Positions 23,931 through 32,573 of a stretch of DNA of 35,619 nt are shown here, in pieces (positions within the stretch are counted from its first letter, which is position 1; each line of letters opens with the position of its first letter). The notes beneath the pieces are model-generated. The model made no database searches, was not told the DNA's origin, and was given only the letters and a program-made list of their open reading frames with translations. Source of the DNA: Deltaproteobacteria bacterium (GTDB lineage Bacteria > Desulfobacterota > Desulfobulbia > Desulfobulbales > SURF-16); contig JAJRUT010000020.1 of NCBI GenBank assembly GCA_024277655.1, positions 1-35,619 on the forward strand. Reading direction: 5' to 3'. Position numbers and translations under genes: made by a program.

Positions 23931-23947
23931 CATAGAATTATTCTATG
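23931..23947. promoter_or_regulatory. Perfect palindrome between the DtxR-type gene and the small ORF
   Basis: CATAGAAT-T-ATTCTATG is a perfect 8-bp dyad with a one-base centre. It lies 11 bases beyond the regulator's stop and about 60 bp upstream of the small ORF start. It has operator size and spacing. A link to the adjacent DtxR-type regulator is only a guess, as it does not resemble the usual DtxR or MntR box. Confidence 0.4.
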
Positions 23948-23958
23948 AAATGAAAGAC

Positions 23959-24450
23959 TTACTTGTCAAGACAGTTAGCGATGCACGCCTTACAATTATC
24001 ACGGGTCGTGCCGGACGCGCAGTATTCTCGAAAACTTTCTATCCAGTCAGCCCCACCCCGCGGACATTCCTCAACGAATTTTACAAAGTGGATCATGCGA
24101 TTGATAATCTCCCGTGGAGCAGCATGCTCAACCTTGCACGCCCCTTCGTCGGCTATTTTGGGGTCTATGGCTAGGACCTTGACAAAAAAGTCCTGCAGGG
24201 CTTTATGGCGATGAATAATATCGGCACTGACAACCTCCCCCTCCGGAGTTATGGTAATAACCTCGTAGGGCGCATAATTAATAAGACCTTTTTTTGATAG
24301 GGATCTTAGGGCCTCTGTCACCGAGGATCTGGAAACACCAAGACCTGCGGCAATCTCTTTGGCGCGAGCAACCTTTTTTTCGGCGACAATATTGGCGATA
24401 GTCTCCAGATAATCTTCAAGGCTGGCACTAAGCTGTTCATGGGCTGACAT
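23959..24450 (-). CDS. DtxR/MntR-family metal-dependent transcriptional regulator with Cys-rich tail
   Basis: The 163-residue protein has an N-terminal winged helix-turn-helix (LEDYLETIANIV, ARAKEIAAGLGVSRSSVTEALRSLSKKGLI) followed by a DtxR dimerisation and metal domain (HRHKALQDFF, DEGACKVEHA). Family members bind Fe(II) or Mn(II) and repress uptake genes. The C-terminus is unusual in carrying five cysteines after residue 125 (ECP, EYC, NCKAC, NC), plus one in the metal domain. Cys-tailed versions like this are known beside feo genes of Desulfobacterota and Geobacter, which suggests iron or Fe-S sensing. No transporter gene is adjacent here. The ATG at 24450 follows AGAGGATTTACC. It lies 121 bp beyond the pilus operon end. 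Confidence 0.88.
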   Translation of the reverse strand: MSAHEQLSASLEDYLETIANIVAEKKVARAKEIAAGLGVSRSSVTEALRSLSKKGLINYAPYEVITITPEGEVVSADIIHRHKALQDFFVKVLAIDPKIADEGACKVEHAAPREIINRMIHFVKFVEECPRGGADWIESFREYCASGTTRDNCKACIANCLDK

Positions 24451-24571
24451 GGTAAATCCTCTAGAATGGGGGTGTTCTTACGATACTGGCAAACAAGATA
24501 AACCATGGCATGTGATTTTGGAACCTAATTTTAAAGGGCGGGCAAAAGTCAGGATTGAGGGGAGGTGCTGT

Positions 24572-25810
24572 CTATTGAGTGCCAACCTGGCTGACAAGGT
24601 CATAGATGGGCAGAAAAAGGCCGGCGAGAATAACAGCAAACATGCCACCGGCGATGACGAGGACCACAGGTTCAATCAGTTTGCCAATCGTCTCGACGAC
24701 GGTACTCAGTCTGGTTCGGTAGTCATCGGCAATGTATTCGAGTTGTTCGGGGAGTGAGCCGCTCTGTTCTCCGACCTTGATCATTCTCAGGACAAAGGCG
24801 GGGAATAATTCCCTGATGGTGAACGATTCGGCGATGGTATAACCACTCGCAAGTCTGGCGCCGATAAGAAGCATTTTCTCCCGATAAATCTCGTTGGATA
24901 CCGATTCTGACAGAATCTTTACAGAACGGACAACATCAATGCCGGCATTGAGTAACAGGCTGAAGTACTCGGTGATAAAGGCAAGGTTTGAGGCAATAAT
25001 AATGGTCTTGAATACCGGCATACGGATGAGGGTTTGCTGGAAGAATTTGCGCATAGTGATACTGCTATGATTGCCGATATAAATAAGGAGAATACTAATA
25101 AATGATACAGCCAGAAGCGTAAAAATATATTCCTGCACGTATTCTGAGACCCAGAGGATCGCCTTGGTCAGTGGTGGAAGCTCCACCTCCATTTCATCAA
25201 AGAGGGTGAGGATCTTCGGGACAACGGAGTAGAACCAAAACAGCATCCCGCCGGTGATTAGGGTGAGGACGATGGAGGGATAGATCATGGCCTGCTTGGT
25301 GTTGCGGATGATCTCATCAATTTTTTTAAGGTGGAGAGAGCAGTTTAGTAGCATCCGGTCAAGGGTACCTGTTTCTTCACCAATTGTGATGAGGTGGACC
25401 ACCGTTCCCTGAAAGATGCGGGGGTGTTTGGCCAGAGCCTCAGAGAGGGTAGCTCCGGATTCAACATCAATGATGAGACCGCTTAGTATTGTCGAAAATC
25501 GCCCCTTGTTTAACCCTTCTCCGGCGTCCTTCAAAGCAACAAGAAGTGGTATCCCGGCCTTGAGCATCACCGAAACATTGTTGAAAAATTCAGCAAGTTC
25601 GGAGCGCTTTATAGAGTTGCCCTGAAAGCCGTAAACAAAAAATGAGAGTAGGGCCGCAAGAAAAGGGTGGAGTTTTTTTACAAAAATAATGGTATCGTTG
25701 CCACGTTCAAGATGACTCATGGCGGATAGGACGTTGTCATAGGGGAGTTGAATCACCCCTGAACTCACTCGCCCTGTCTTGCGAAGTATTTTAAATCTGA
25801 AATAGGTCAC
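24572..25810 (-). CDS. mshG: Type IV pilus / type II secretion inner-membrane platform protein, MshG-like
   Basis: This 412-residue GspF/PilC-family protein is the inner-membrane core that couples the motor ATPase to pilin assembly. Two T2SSF repeats are seen, each with the RSELAEFFNNVSVMLKAGIPLLVAL / LAFITEYFSLLLNAGIDVVRSV pattern. Membrane segments lie near residues 165-190, 215-240 and 380-405. It starts with GTG at 25810, directly after the TAA of the ATPase gene (TAAGTG), so the two are translationally coupled. It is the last gene of the pilus operon. Naming as MshG rather than PilC rests on the gene order, which follows MSHA loci. Confidence 0.92.
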   Translation of the reverse strand: MTYFRFKILRKTGRVSSGVIQLPYDNVLSAMSHLERGNDTIIFVKKLHPFLAALLSFFVYGFQGNSIKRSELAEFFNNVSVMLKAGIPLLVALKDAGEGLNKGRFSTILSGLIIDVESGATLSEALAKHPRIFQGTVVHLITIGEETGTLDRMLLNCSLHLKKIDEIIRNTKQAMIYPSIVLTLITGGMLFWFYSVVPKILTLFDEMEVELPPLTKAILWVSEYVQEYIFTLLAVSFISILLIYIGNHSSITMRKFFQQTLIRMPVFKTIIIASNLAFITEYFSLLLNAGIDVVRSVKILSESVSNEIYREKMLLIGARLASGYTIAESFTIRELFPAFVLRMIKVGEQSGSLPEQLEYIADDYRTRLSTVVETIGKLIEPVVLVIAGGMFAVILAGLFLPIYDLVSQVGTQ

Positions 25811-27484
25811 TTACGTTCTCATTTTTCCCAGGGCACGTTTACACTCGTCCACCGTGGTGATTCCCTCTTTGACCTTACGTGCACAAATATTGAATATTGA
25901 GTTGAAGCCTTGAGCCAAGGCATATTTAACAATAATATCAAGAGGTTCATTGTTGTCAATCAGTGCGGCAAGGCCCTGATCTACTTTAAGAATCTCATAA
26001 ACAAGGGTGCGGCCCAGATAGCCAGTGCCGGCACAACTTTTACAGGTTGCTCCGCGGTACAATGTTTCGATGCTGGTATCGCCCAGATACGTCTTCTCTT
26101 CATCTGTTGGGGTGTAGCCCTCTTTGCAGGCTGGGCAAATTTTCCTGATCAACCGTTGGCTGACAATACCAAGGAGTGAGTCGGCGATAAGAAAGGAGTT
26201 CACCCCCAGGTCTTTAAGTCTGGAGATGGAGCCGATGGCGCTGTTTGTGTGCAGGGTTGAGAGAACCAGATGGCCAGTTGTTGACGCAGAAACCGCCGTT
26301 TCTGCTGTTTCATGGTCTCTGATCTCACCCACCAGAATGACGTCTGGGTCATGCCGGAGAAAATAACGAATGGCATTTGCAAAGGTGTATCCCGCCTTTT
26401 CGTTCACTTGGGTTTGGCGCAGGAGGGGGATACGATATTCAATGGGGTTTTCAACCGTAACGACATTTTGTTTCATTAAGTCCAGACAGCGGATGCCGGC
26501 AAACAGGGTTGTCGACTTGCCGGAGCCGGTCGGGCCGGTGAGGAGAACAATGCCTGAAGGCTCCTTGAAGATCTCTTCGGCAATTTTTACATCCTCATCG
26601 TAAAACCCCAACTGGGAGAGTCCCATAACCGAGGTGGCGAGTGGCAAAATCCGAATGACGACGTTTTCCCCATGTTCCGTCACAATGGTTGATACCCGAA
26701 AGTCATAGTCATTACTTAGAATTTTTTCTGAGAACCTACCATCCTGGGGGAGGCGTTGCTCGGCAATATCAATCTCGGCCTTCATCTTCAATGCACCGAT
26801 GACCCGCAGCAGGTTGACTGGAACGGCAAGGACAGTAACTAAAACTCCGTCAACCCGAAAGGCAATGCTCAAGGATCGTTCCATCGGTCTAAAGTGGATA
26901 TCAGTGGCCCGCATTTTGATGGCATACTGGAGAATGAGACCCATGAATCTGTCATAGCCCCGAGCGTGTTCGGTGTCCTGGTTGAGGAGGTTAATCTCCT
27001 TGTCCAGGAGTTCTTCGATGGGGTTTTCCAGGAAGTAATCGTTGGAGTTAATGGCGTTGATGATCTTGTTTTCTTCAGAAAAGTTAATGCGGGGTTTAAG
27101 GCCTGTCTGGCGGGTGATGAGTTGGCTGATGACTTTTAAGTTAGACAGGTCGGCAATGGCGATGAGTATCTCATTTGTGTTAATCCGGATCGGCAAAAAG
27201 ATGTTTTTAAGGCAGATGTTTTTGTTAAAGAGTTTAAGCTCACGTTCGCCTGGAATCACCCCTTCAAGGTCAAGATAGGGGATGTTTTCCTGTTCGGCCA
27301 GGGTGGTTGCCACGTCATATTGGGTAATAAATCCCAATAGTTCGAGAATTTCTCCAAAACGTTCAGAGGAAATTTTTTGTTCCATAAGGGCAAATTTAAC
27401 ATGGTCATCGTTGATGACTCCCTTGTCTTGGAGGATGGCACCAATGGGTTTACGTTTTTCTTGTATTGGGTCTTGTTCGGTCAT
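25811..27484 (-). CDS. mshE: Type IV pilus assembly motor ATPase, MshE/PilB-like
   Basis: This 557-residue GspE-family ATPase powers pilus extension. The N-terminal 150 residues form a MshEN domain (IGAILQDKGVINDDHVKFAL repeated in style), which binds c-di-GMP in MshE; here the typical RLGxxL pattern appears as RFGEILELLGFI. The core has Walker A GPTGSGKST near 317, an Asp box, HDPDVILVGEIRD Walker B and two CxxC pairs (CPACKEGY and CKSCAGTGY) that bind zinc. Its ATG shares one base with the stop of the MshM-like gene (TAATG). No PilT retraction ATPase is in the window. Confidence 0.94.
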   Translation of the reverse strand: MTEQDPIQEKRKPIGAILQDKGVINDDHVKFALMEQKISSERFGEILELLGFITQYDVATTLAEQENIPYLDLEGVIPGERELKLFNKNICLKNIFLPIRINTNEILIAIADLSNLKVISQLITRQTGLKPRINFSEENKIINAINSNDYFLENPIEELLDKEINLLNQDTEHARGYDRFMGLILQYAIKMRATDIHFRPMERSLSIAFRVDGVLVTVLAVPVNLLRVIGALKMKAEIDIAEQRLPQDGRFSEKILSNDYDFRVSTIVTEHGENVVIRILPLATSVMGLSQLGFYDEDVKIAEEIFKEPSGIVLLTGPTGSGKSTTLFAGIRCLDLMKQNVVTVENPIEYRIPLLRQTQVNEKAGYTFANAIRYFLRHDPDVILVGEIRDHETAETAVSASTTGHLVLSTLHTNSAIGSISRLKDLGVNSFLIADSLLGIVSQRLIRKICPACKEGYTPTDEEKTYLGDTSIETLYRGATCKSCAGTGYLGRTLVYEILKVDQGLAALIDNNEPLDIIVKYALAQGFNSIFNICARKVKEGITTVDECKRALGKMRT

Positions 27485-28950
27485 TATTTACGTCCTGAAG
27501 GGGTGGTTAATGAACATAAGACAAAGAGGGTTGGTTGGTCTGGGAGACCTGATAAGGATAGGCCCATATCCACCTGAAAATCAATAATGGCCTGCAGCAA
27601 TTTGCGGCCGACAATGCCATCAATGGCACCCTGGTAATAATGTCCAGCGGCCAGCATATACTGAAGTTGGACAATTTTATTACCCTGAAAATTATAGTAA
27701 AAGTCATCGATAACCAGTTGTGGTTGCCAGAAGAAGAGAAAACGGGGGAGTTTGTCAAGTCTTGTTGATATCTGCAGGACATCCATGTTTTGTAGAGACT
27801 TTGGCAGGCAGGGCAAGGTGACGATTTCAAGCCCTGTCGATTTTTGTATCTCCTGGCGGATTGTATGGAGATTGCCGTTTTCGATTCCCCGCCAGAATGG
27901 TTGAGCATATTCGAGAAGGTTATAGCCCTGCAAAAAGGTGGTGACCGCTTCCGGGACAATGCTATTTTGGGCAATTGTCCCGGTTGTGGTCTTCTGGCTA
28001 GCAGGGGGGGGCGTTGAGCTGAGGCTTGTTTGCAGCGGTCTGTTCAGGCCAAGGGTGGCAAGGCCAGCGGTGAACAAAACAAGGGTGGCGATGATAAGTT
28101 TAGGGTGGCGTGATAGTCCCTTGGACGGCATTTTAAGATCAGTTGCTGCCTTGTGGACCATTTGGGGGGTTAAGGTGTGAGACTGATCTGCGTAGGCAAT
28201 ATAGAGGCAGCGGTCCATCAGGATATTGACGCCGCGCAAATTTCCTCCGGTGATGGTGTGGATGGTTTTAATAACCTTATCGGGGGTTTGCAACCGTGTA
28301 GGGCCTGCTACTGTCAGTTTGAAGTCGATGTATTTTCGTAATCCGTCTTTGCTCAGGGTGGATATTTCCCTCTGGATAACAATCCGGGATTTTAACTGGC
28401 GGAGATTGTTGGAGTTGAGTTTTTCAGCAAGTTCTGGTTGGCCTATAAGAAGAATTTGCACAAGTTTTTGGCTGTTGCCCTCAAGGTTTGAAATCATGCG
28501 GATGATTTCAAGGGATTCCCAACTCAGGTTTTGGGCGTCATCAATAATAATAGCGCAGTTGTTGCCAAGTTCATTTTCCTTGAGGACAAAATCGCTGAGT
28601 TTGCCAAGCTCATCGTCAAGATTAGAATCCTGATCGGCAACACCGAAATCCTTATTGATATGCTTAATAAGACCAAGCTTTGGCAGGAGTGAATGAAAGA
28701 CCAGGGATGTGCTGACCCCAGCGTCAGTCAGTAATTGTAATATTCGCCGGCTGATGGTAGTTTTCCCCACCCCGACCTCTCCGGTGAGGACAAAAAAGCC
28801 CTTTCTGGTGCTGATACCGTGGACGAGCTCAGTGATGGTCGTGTCAATATCAGTTGACTCAAAGAAGTCGTCGGCATCAGGTGTGACCGGAAAAGGGCTT
28901 CTGCTCAGCCCTAAAAAATGAAGATATGGAAGTTCACTACTTATGGTCAT
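27484..28950 (-). CDS. mshM: MshM/ExeA-like AAA ATPase with C-terminal peptidoglycan-binding domain
   Basis: The 488-residue protein has an ExeA/GspA-type AAA domain: FGLxxxPF-like start (FLGLSRSPFPVTPD), Walker A GEVGVGKTT (57-65) and Walker B CAIIIDDAQNLS. A single membrane segment follows near 283-300 and places the C-terminus in the periplasm. Residues about 425-485 form a PG_binding_1-like domain (VQLQYMLAAGHYYQGAIDGI, then IDFQVDMGLSLSG). ExeA helps the secretin cross or assemble in the peptidoglycan layer; a cell-wall role here is likely. The N-terminal half alone would be MshM, so this is an MshM with a GspA-like tail. Its ATG overlaps the upstream stop (ATGA). Confidence 0.9.
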   Translation of the reverse strand: MTISSELPYLHFLGLSRSPFPVTPDADDFFESTDIDTTITELVHGISTRKGFFVLTGEVGVGKTTISRRILQLLTDAGVSTSLVFHSLLPKLGLIKHINKDFGVADQDSNLDDELGKLSDFVLKENELGNNCAIIIDDAQNLSWESLEIIRMISNLEGNSQKLVQILLIGQPELAEKLNSNNLRQLKSRIVIQREISTLSKDGLRKYIDFKLTVAGPTRLQTPDKVIKTIHTITGGNLRGVNILMDRCLYIAYADQSHTLTPQMVHKAATDLKMPSKGLSRHPKLIIATLVLFTAGLATLGLNRPLQTSLSSTPPPASQKTTTGTIAQNSIVPEAVTTFLQGYNLLEYAQPFWRGIENGNLHTIRQEIQKSTGLEIVTLPCLPKSLQNMDVLQISTRLDKLPRFLFFWQPQLVIDDFYYNFQGNKIVQLQYMLAAGHYYQGAIDGIVGRKLLQAIIDFQVDMGLSLSGLPDQPTLFVLCSLTTPSGRK

Positions 28951-29444
28951 AATGTTAAAATTCCTGTGTAGGTTCCCCTGTCTTTCCCACTACGGGCCGT
29001 GAATTTACCGGCCCTGGTGTCCAGCACCCCATCAATCTGTTTATCTGCGCGTTGCATGGTTTGTTGGCTCATACCGTAGATGATGATCCTCTCACGTTTT
29101 ACAATGAGAAAGATCTGTTGCTGCGGCTGGTTCAGCTTTTTTAGGATATGGGCATAGGCGTGACTGGTATTGGTGCTAGGTAAGTTCACTGAATGTTTTT
29201 TTGCTAGCTGTTCTATGTTGTTCATTCCTGTCACCAGTTGTCCATCGTTCATCGGCGGAAGTACGGGTTCTTTTTCCTGCAGGTTCAGTATCGCCTGTTG
29301 CCAGCCCAAGATAAATGTTGAAGTGAATTTCTGGTCAAGGGCAAAGTTGATCGTCTTGACTCCTGCCGATACAGTGACAAGAAGCAATGCCGTGTAAAGG
29401 CTTATAGCTATGAGTTTATTCGTAAAGGATCCACTGAAATTCAC
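28947..29444 (-). CDS. Unknown single-pass membrane protein of the pilus operon
   Basis: This 165-residue protein has one membrane segment near residues 11-32 and a periplasmic remainder with no recognised domain. A segment near 105-125 (QQIFLIVKRERIIIYGMSQQ) has a strand pattern and may form a small alpha/beta fold. It lies nine bases after the MshN-like gene and overlaps the MshM-like start, so it belongs to the operon. By position it could be an accessory pseudopilus or alignment protein, but that is only inferred. No homologue in the standard MSHA set comes to mind. Confidence 0.75.
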   Translation of the reverse strand: MNFSGSFTNKLIAISLYTALLLVTVSAGVKTINFALDQKFTSTFILGWQQAILNLQEKEPVLPPMNDGQLVTGMNNIEQLAKKHSVNLPSTNTSHAYAHILKKLNQPQQQIFLIVKRERIIIYGMSQQTMQRADKQIDGVLDTRAGKFTARSGKDRGTYTGILTL

Positions 29445-29453
29445 TGGTGTGGG

Positions 29454-30476
29454 TTACTCTCCTAATTGTTGTTTAAAGTGGAGCAATGTCGGGTTTGCCG
29501 GGTAGTAGTCCAGGAGGGTGTTTATTCTGCGACTGGCAGGTTTCAGTTTTCCCTGTCGGCAAAGGACAACGATCATATTCAGGCCGGCATCAAGGTCTGT
29601 GTCATTCTTCTGTAAAATTAGGGTCAGGACTTTTTGGGCCTCGTCCAGATCATTATTTTGGATATGGAAATAGGCCGTAAGGTTCAATATGTAATAGGAA
29701 TCAGGGCCCAGAAGATTCTCAAGTTCCTGGAGTATTTCTCGGCTTGACTCTAAGTCATGGAGGCGGATTGATTGGTGTAGCTCCTCATTCAGGCGGTGGA
29801 TTACTGGACTAAAATCGGTTATGTTGCGGATAGTTTTCGTCCCACGCGGCTGGAGCTCTTTGGGCGCTGGGTTTTGTGTTTGGGGTGGCGGTGTTGGGAC
29901 AGGCTGGGAAAAAAAGGGGGCCTGGCTGTTTCTTTCCGGAACAAAAAAATCTACCTTGGTCCGTCTGGATGGTTCGGTTAAGGGGGGGGGTATATTAAGG
30001 TGCTGTGCCCTTCTGCTGGGGGGCGTGTTCACTGGTTGCTTGGTCTCTGCCGGCGTCTCTTTTGCCCTGGGCTTTGCTGAGGTAAAGGCAGTAGTAGTTG
30101 CCGGTTCTTCTGGTGGAAATTCATCAGGTTCTGTTGGTATAGGGTCAAGTTTGATATGGACCACAGCAATTTCAGTTGTTTCCGTGGCCTTAATATTTGC
30201 GGAGACCTCTTCTGGAGAGGCTGGTAGCTTCTGGTAGCTAACCTTTGATTGGTATGATCTTACCGGAACGACATCGGCCTGGGAGAATAGATAGAGCAGG
30301 TAGCCTATGGTGATGGAGAGTGAAATAATAATGGTATATGTTGTAACGGCATGTTTTTTTAGCAAATCATCAAAAATGATGACGTTGCTGTCAGAGTGAT
30401 GTCCTGGGTTGGCCTGTTTCCTCTGGCCCTCTTTTGATTTTTTTAATTTATTCAGGGCGTCGTAGATTACACTCAT
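29454..30476 (-). CDS. MshN-like protein: membrane anchor, proline-rich linker, TPR domain
   Basis: The 340-residue protein starts MSVIYDALNKLKKSKEGQRK, the short cytoplasmic motif shared with MshN and GspB-type proteins. A membrane segment at about 45-64 follows, then a proline-, threonine- and serine-rich region (about 85-215) long enough to span the periplasm. Residues 215-340 are tetratricopeptide-like helices ending YYPANPTLLHFKQQLGE. The layout fits a protein that links the inner-membrane ATPase to the secretin. Start overlaps the secretin stop (ATGA). Homology call rests on layout and order. Confidence 0.82.
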   Translation of the reverse strand: MSVIYDALNKLKKSKEGQRKQANPGHHSDSNVIIFDDLLKKHAVTTYTIIISLSITIGYLLYLFSQADVVPVRSYQSKVSYQKLPASPEEVSANIKATETTEIAVVHIKLDPIPTEPDEFPPEEPATTTAFTSAKPRAKETPAETKQPVNTPPSRRAQHLNIPPPLTEPSRRTKVDFFVPERNSQAPFFSQPVPTPPPQTQNPAPKELQPRGTKTIRNITDFSPVIHRLNEELHQSIRLHDLESSREILQELENLLGPDSYYILNLTAYFHIQNNDLDEAQKVLTLILQKNDTDLDAGLNMIVVLCRQGKLKPASRRINTLLDYYPANPTLLHFKQQLGE

Positions 30477-32026
30477 AAAATCGTAACCTTGAGGATGATA
30501 ACAAGTTCCTTATTATCCGAAATTTTATAATCTTCACGTGCCAGTTGTCCAAGGAAAGGAATAGCCTCAAAAATTGGAAATCCTTTTGAAACATTGGCCT
30601 TGACCCGGTCAATAAGACCGCCGAGAACGATGGTGTCATTGTTTTGTAGGCCGATTACGGTGCTTAGCTCCTTAACATCTACTTCCGGCAGGGCTACCGC
30701 TATATTTTCACCAAGATTAACTGCTACAAGGCTCTGTTCATCCACATCACTTTTGATGGGGTTGATCTGGAGAATCAGGCGATGGTCGTCTTCAATAAAA
30801 GGAATGACCCCAAGAATCAAACCATCAAAGACTGATGATGTTTCGACTTCGGTACTGTTGGTTCCATCCACAATGCCACTTGAGCGGGTTACCGTAACGG
30901 TCTTGATATAGGTGAAGGAGGTCCCGACACTAATCAGGGCTGGTTGGCTATGCTTTACCCGCAGGGTTGGGTTTGATACCACCCTGGCATCACCATAGGT
31001 GGAAAGGGCCTCAATAATACCGTTAAACTGGTTGGCAGGGATACCGGCCGCCTGATTGATGACAAGGCCGGACTCAAGTCCCCAGGACAGAGAGTCAACC
31101 AGGTTGGTTGAGGCGGCAAGCCCGCTTCGGAGGTGGCTCCAGTCAATCCCAAACTGGTATCCCTCACGCAAACCTACTTCGATGATCTGGGCTTCAATCA
31201 GGATTTGTCTCTCCATCATGGTTTTAATGTGGCTGATAATCTTGCTGATGGCCTCAATGGACTGGGTGGTATCCCTGACGTAGAGGGAGCCTGTTTGGCT
31301 GTTGATCGTATAGCGCCCATCCGGGGAGAGGATTTTTGGTAGCATGGTTTCCAGAATGACATACGGGTTACTTTCCTTGCCCCCCTTGCCTTCAATGGCA
31401 AAGCGTCCGCTAAGTCCCCCTACGTTAAGTTCATCGTCATCACCACCAAGCACGTCACCGCCGACACTGTATGTTGCAGTGGCAGAGATGTCGAGAAAGT
31501 TCAGGGAGAATATACGTTCCTGAAAGCCACTGATCCGAATGAGATTTGTGTCAATGGTGTAGGACAGTTGTGAGGCTTTGAGGATTTGTTCAAGGACAAG
31601 CGAGGCCGGGGCGTTCTCAAAATTAATGGTTATCCGTTTATTGTCCATGTCAATATCTGGGTCAATAAGGAGGTTTATGTTGACGTTTTTAGCCAAGGAG
31701 AACAGGGCAACTCGCAACTCTTCATTAACGAGGGAAATAGAGACAAAATGGCCGTCAAGGGGATTGTATCTCGGGATAACCGGAGTGATATCTATTTTTG
31801 GCGTTTGTATCTTTTCAAGTTTTGCCCGGATCATCTCCTGATCGTAGGTCAATCTTGCTGATTCTTCCACTGTCATTGTCGGCAGTGCTCCCAGCTCAGG
31901 GTTCTGGGGCTGGGTAAAATCAGAAATTGATGATCGACCTCCGCTACAGCCACTGACTAAAAGAAAAAACGTTATGAGTATGAAGAAGAGAACTGGGCGC
32001 TTGGTCTGGAAACATACAGGGGGCAT
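30473..32026 (-). CDS. mshL: Secretin, MshL/PilQ-like outer-membrane lipoprotein
   Basis: The 517-residue protein forms the outer-membrane ring through which the pilus exits. The ATG at 32026 is chosen over an upstream in-frame ATG (32146) because it lies 13 bases after the stop of the PilP-like gene and begins a lipoprotein signal with VSGC lipobox (C27). N0/STN-type domain (NINLLIDPDIDMDNKRITINF), a Secretin_N segment (DGRYTINSQTGSLYVRDT) and the secretin core (ERQILIEAQIIEVGLREGYQ, ARVVSNPTLRV, VIGLQNNDTIVLGGLI) are in order. A separate pilotin is not seen; the lipid anchor may replace it. Confidence 0.93.
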   Translation of the reverse strand: MPPVCFQTKRPVLFFILITFFLLVSGCSGGRSSISDFTQPQNPELGALPTMTVEESARLTYDQEMIRAKLEKIQTPKIDITPVIPRYNPLDGHFVSISLVNEELRVALFSLAKNVNINLLIDPDIDMDNKRITINFENAPASLVLEQILKASQLSYTIDTNLIRISGFQERIFSLNFLDISATATYSVGGDVLGGDDDELNVGGLSGRFAIEGKGGKESNPYVILETMLPKILSPDGRYTINSQTGSLYVRDTTQSIEAISKIISHIKTMMERQILIEAQIIEVGLREGYQFGIDWSHLRSGLAASTNLVDSLSWGLESGLVINQAAGIPANQFNGIIEALSTYGDARVVSNPTLRVKHSQPALISVGTSFTYIKTVTVTRSSGIVDGTNSTEVETSSVFDGLILGVIPFIEDDHRLILQINPIKSDVDEQSLVAVNLGENIAVALPEVDVKELSTVIGLQNNDTIVLGGLIDRVKANVSKGFPIFEAIPFLGQLAREDYKISDNKELVIILKVTIL

Positions 32027-32039
32027 ACTGGAATACCCT

Positions 32040-32573
32040 TTAATCCTTCTGCTTGGGGTCAACAGCAGAAGATGTTTTAGCTCCTGTTTGGACCCACTCA
32101 GAGATATTATTTTTAACGATGAGAACCTGGTTGGTTTCAATGGCACTTATTCTGCCGCCATCCGGCATAACGTCGCCGAGCTGATAGAATTTTTTATTGA
32201 TATAACAGTAGCTGTTTTCGGTTGAAATAAAGGTGAAGGTGATGTCGTAAATAAACTCGGTAGCTGTTTTGGCCTGTTTCTTTTGGTAATTATATTGGTT
32301 AACAATCCTGTTTTGGCCAAAGAGCTTAAGATTGATGCCTTTTTTGGGGTCAAGTTGCGGGTTGGCAATAAGAATGAGTTTTTGGCTGAGATCTTTAACG
32401 GTGGCAATATCACGGTCGGATGGTACGGCAAAACCGGTTTTATTCTGGTTCAGACTGAAGATGTCACGGGCATTAAGCGCCGCGGGGGAGCGCCTGGCAA
32501 TAAGCCACCCCCCATAACCTGGGCCGGCGAGAATGATGAGAAGGCCTAGTATGGACATAAACTTTGGTTTCAT
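32040..32573 (-). CDS. PilP/GspC-like periplasmic alignment protein
   Basis: This 177-residue protein has one membrane segment near residues 7-25 and a periplasmic domain. The C-terminal part, YQLGDVMPDGGRISAIETNQVLIVKNNISEWV, is the HR-type beta fold of PilP and GspC that binds the secretin N0 domain. It precedes the secretin by 13 bases, as PilP precedes PilQ. MshK fills this place in MSHA loci. Its ATG shares one base with the upstream stop (TAATG). Confidence 0.83.
   Translation of the reverse strand: MKPKFMSILGLLIILAGPGYGGWLIARRSPAALNARDIFSLNQNKTGFAVPSDRDIATVKDLSQKLILIANPQLDPKKGINLKLFGQNRIVNQYNYQKKQAKTATEFIYDITFTFISTENSYCYINKKFYQLGDVMPDGGRISAIETNQVLIVKNNISEWVQTGAKTSSAVDPKQKD

Larger units (their letters stand above)
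23495..23958. other. Region between the REC-SpoIIE and DtxR-type genes
   Basis: This 464-bp stretch holds a bidirectional hairpin (23633-23674), a small minus-strand ORF (23692-23868) and a palindrome (23931-23947). Positions 23495-23632 should include the REC-SpoIIE promoter (minus strand) but no clear hexamers are seen. Confidence 0.5.

Noticed and set aside
23950-24214. Plus-strand frames opposite the DtxR-type gene
   Set aside because: The minus-strand reading has a clear winged helix and metal domain; the plus frames lack any motif.
32027-32146. N-terminal extension of the secretin from ATG 32146
   Set aside because: It overlaps the PilP-like gene and would place the lipoprotein signal 40 residues inside the protein.
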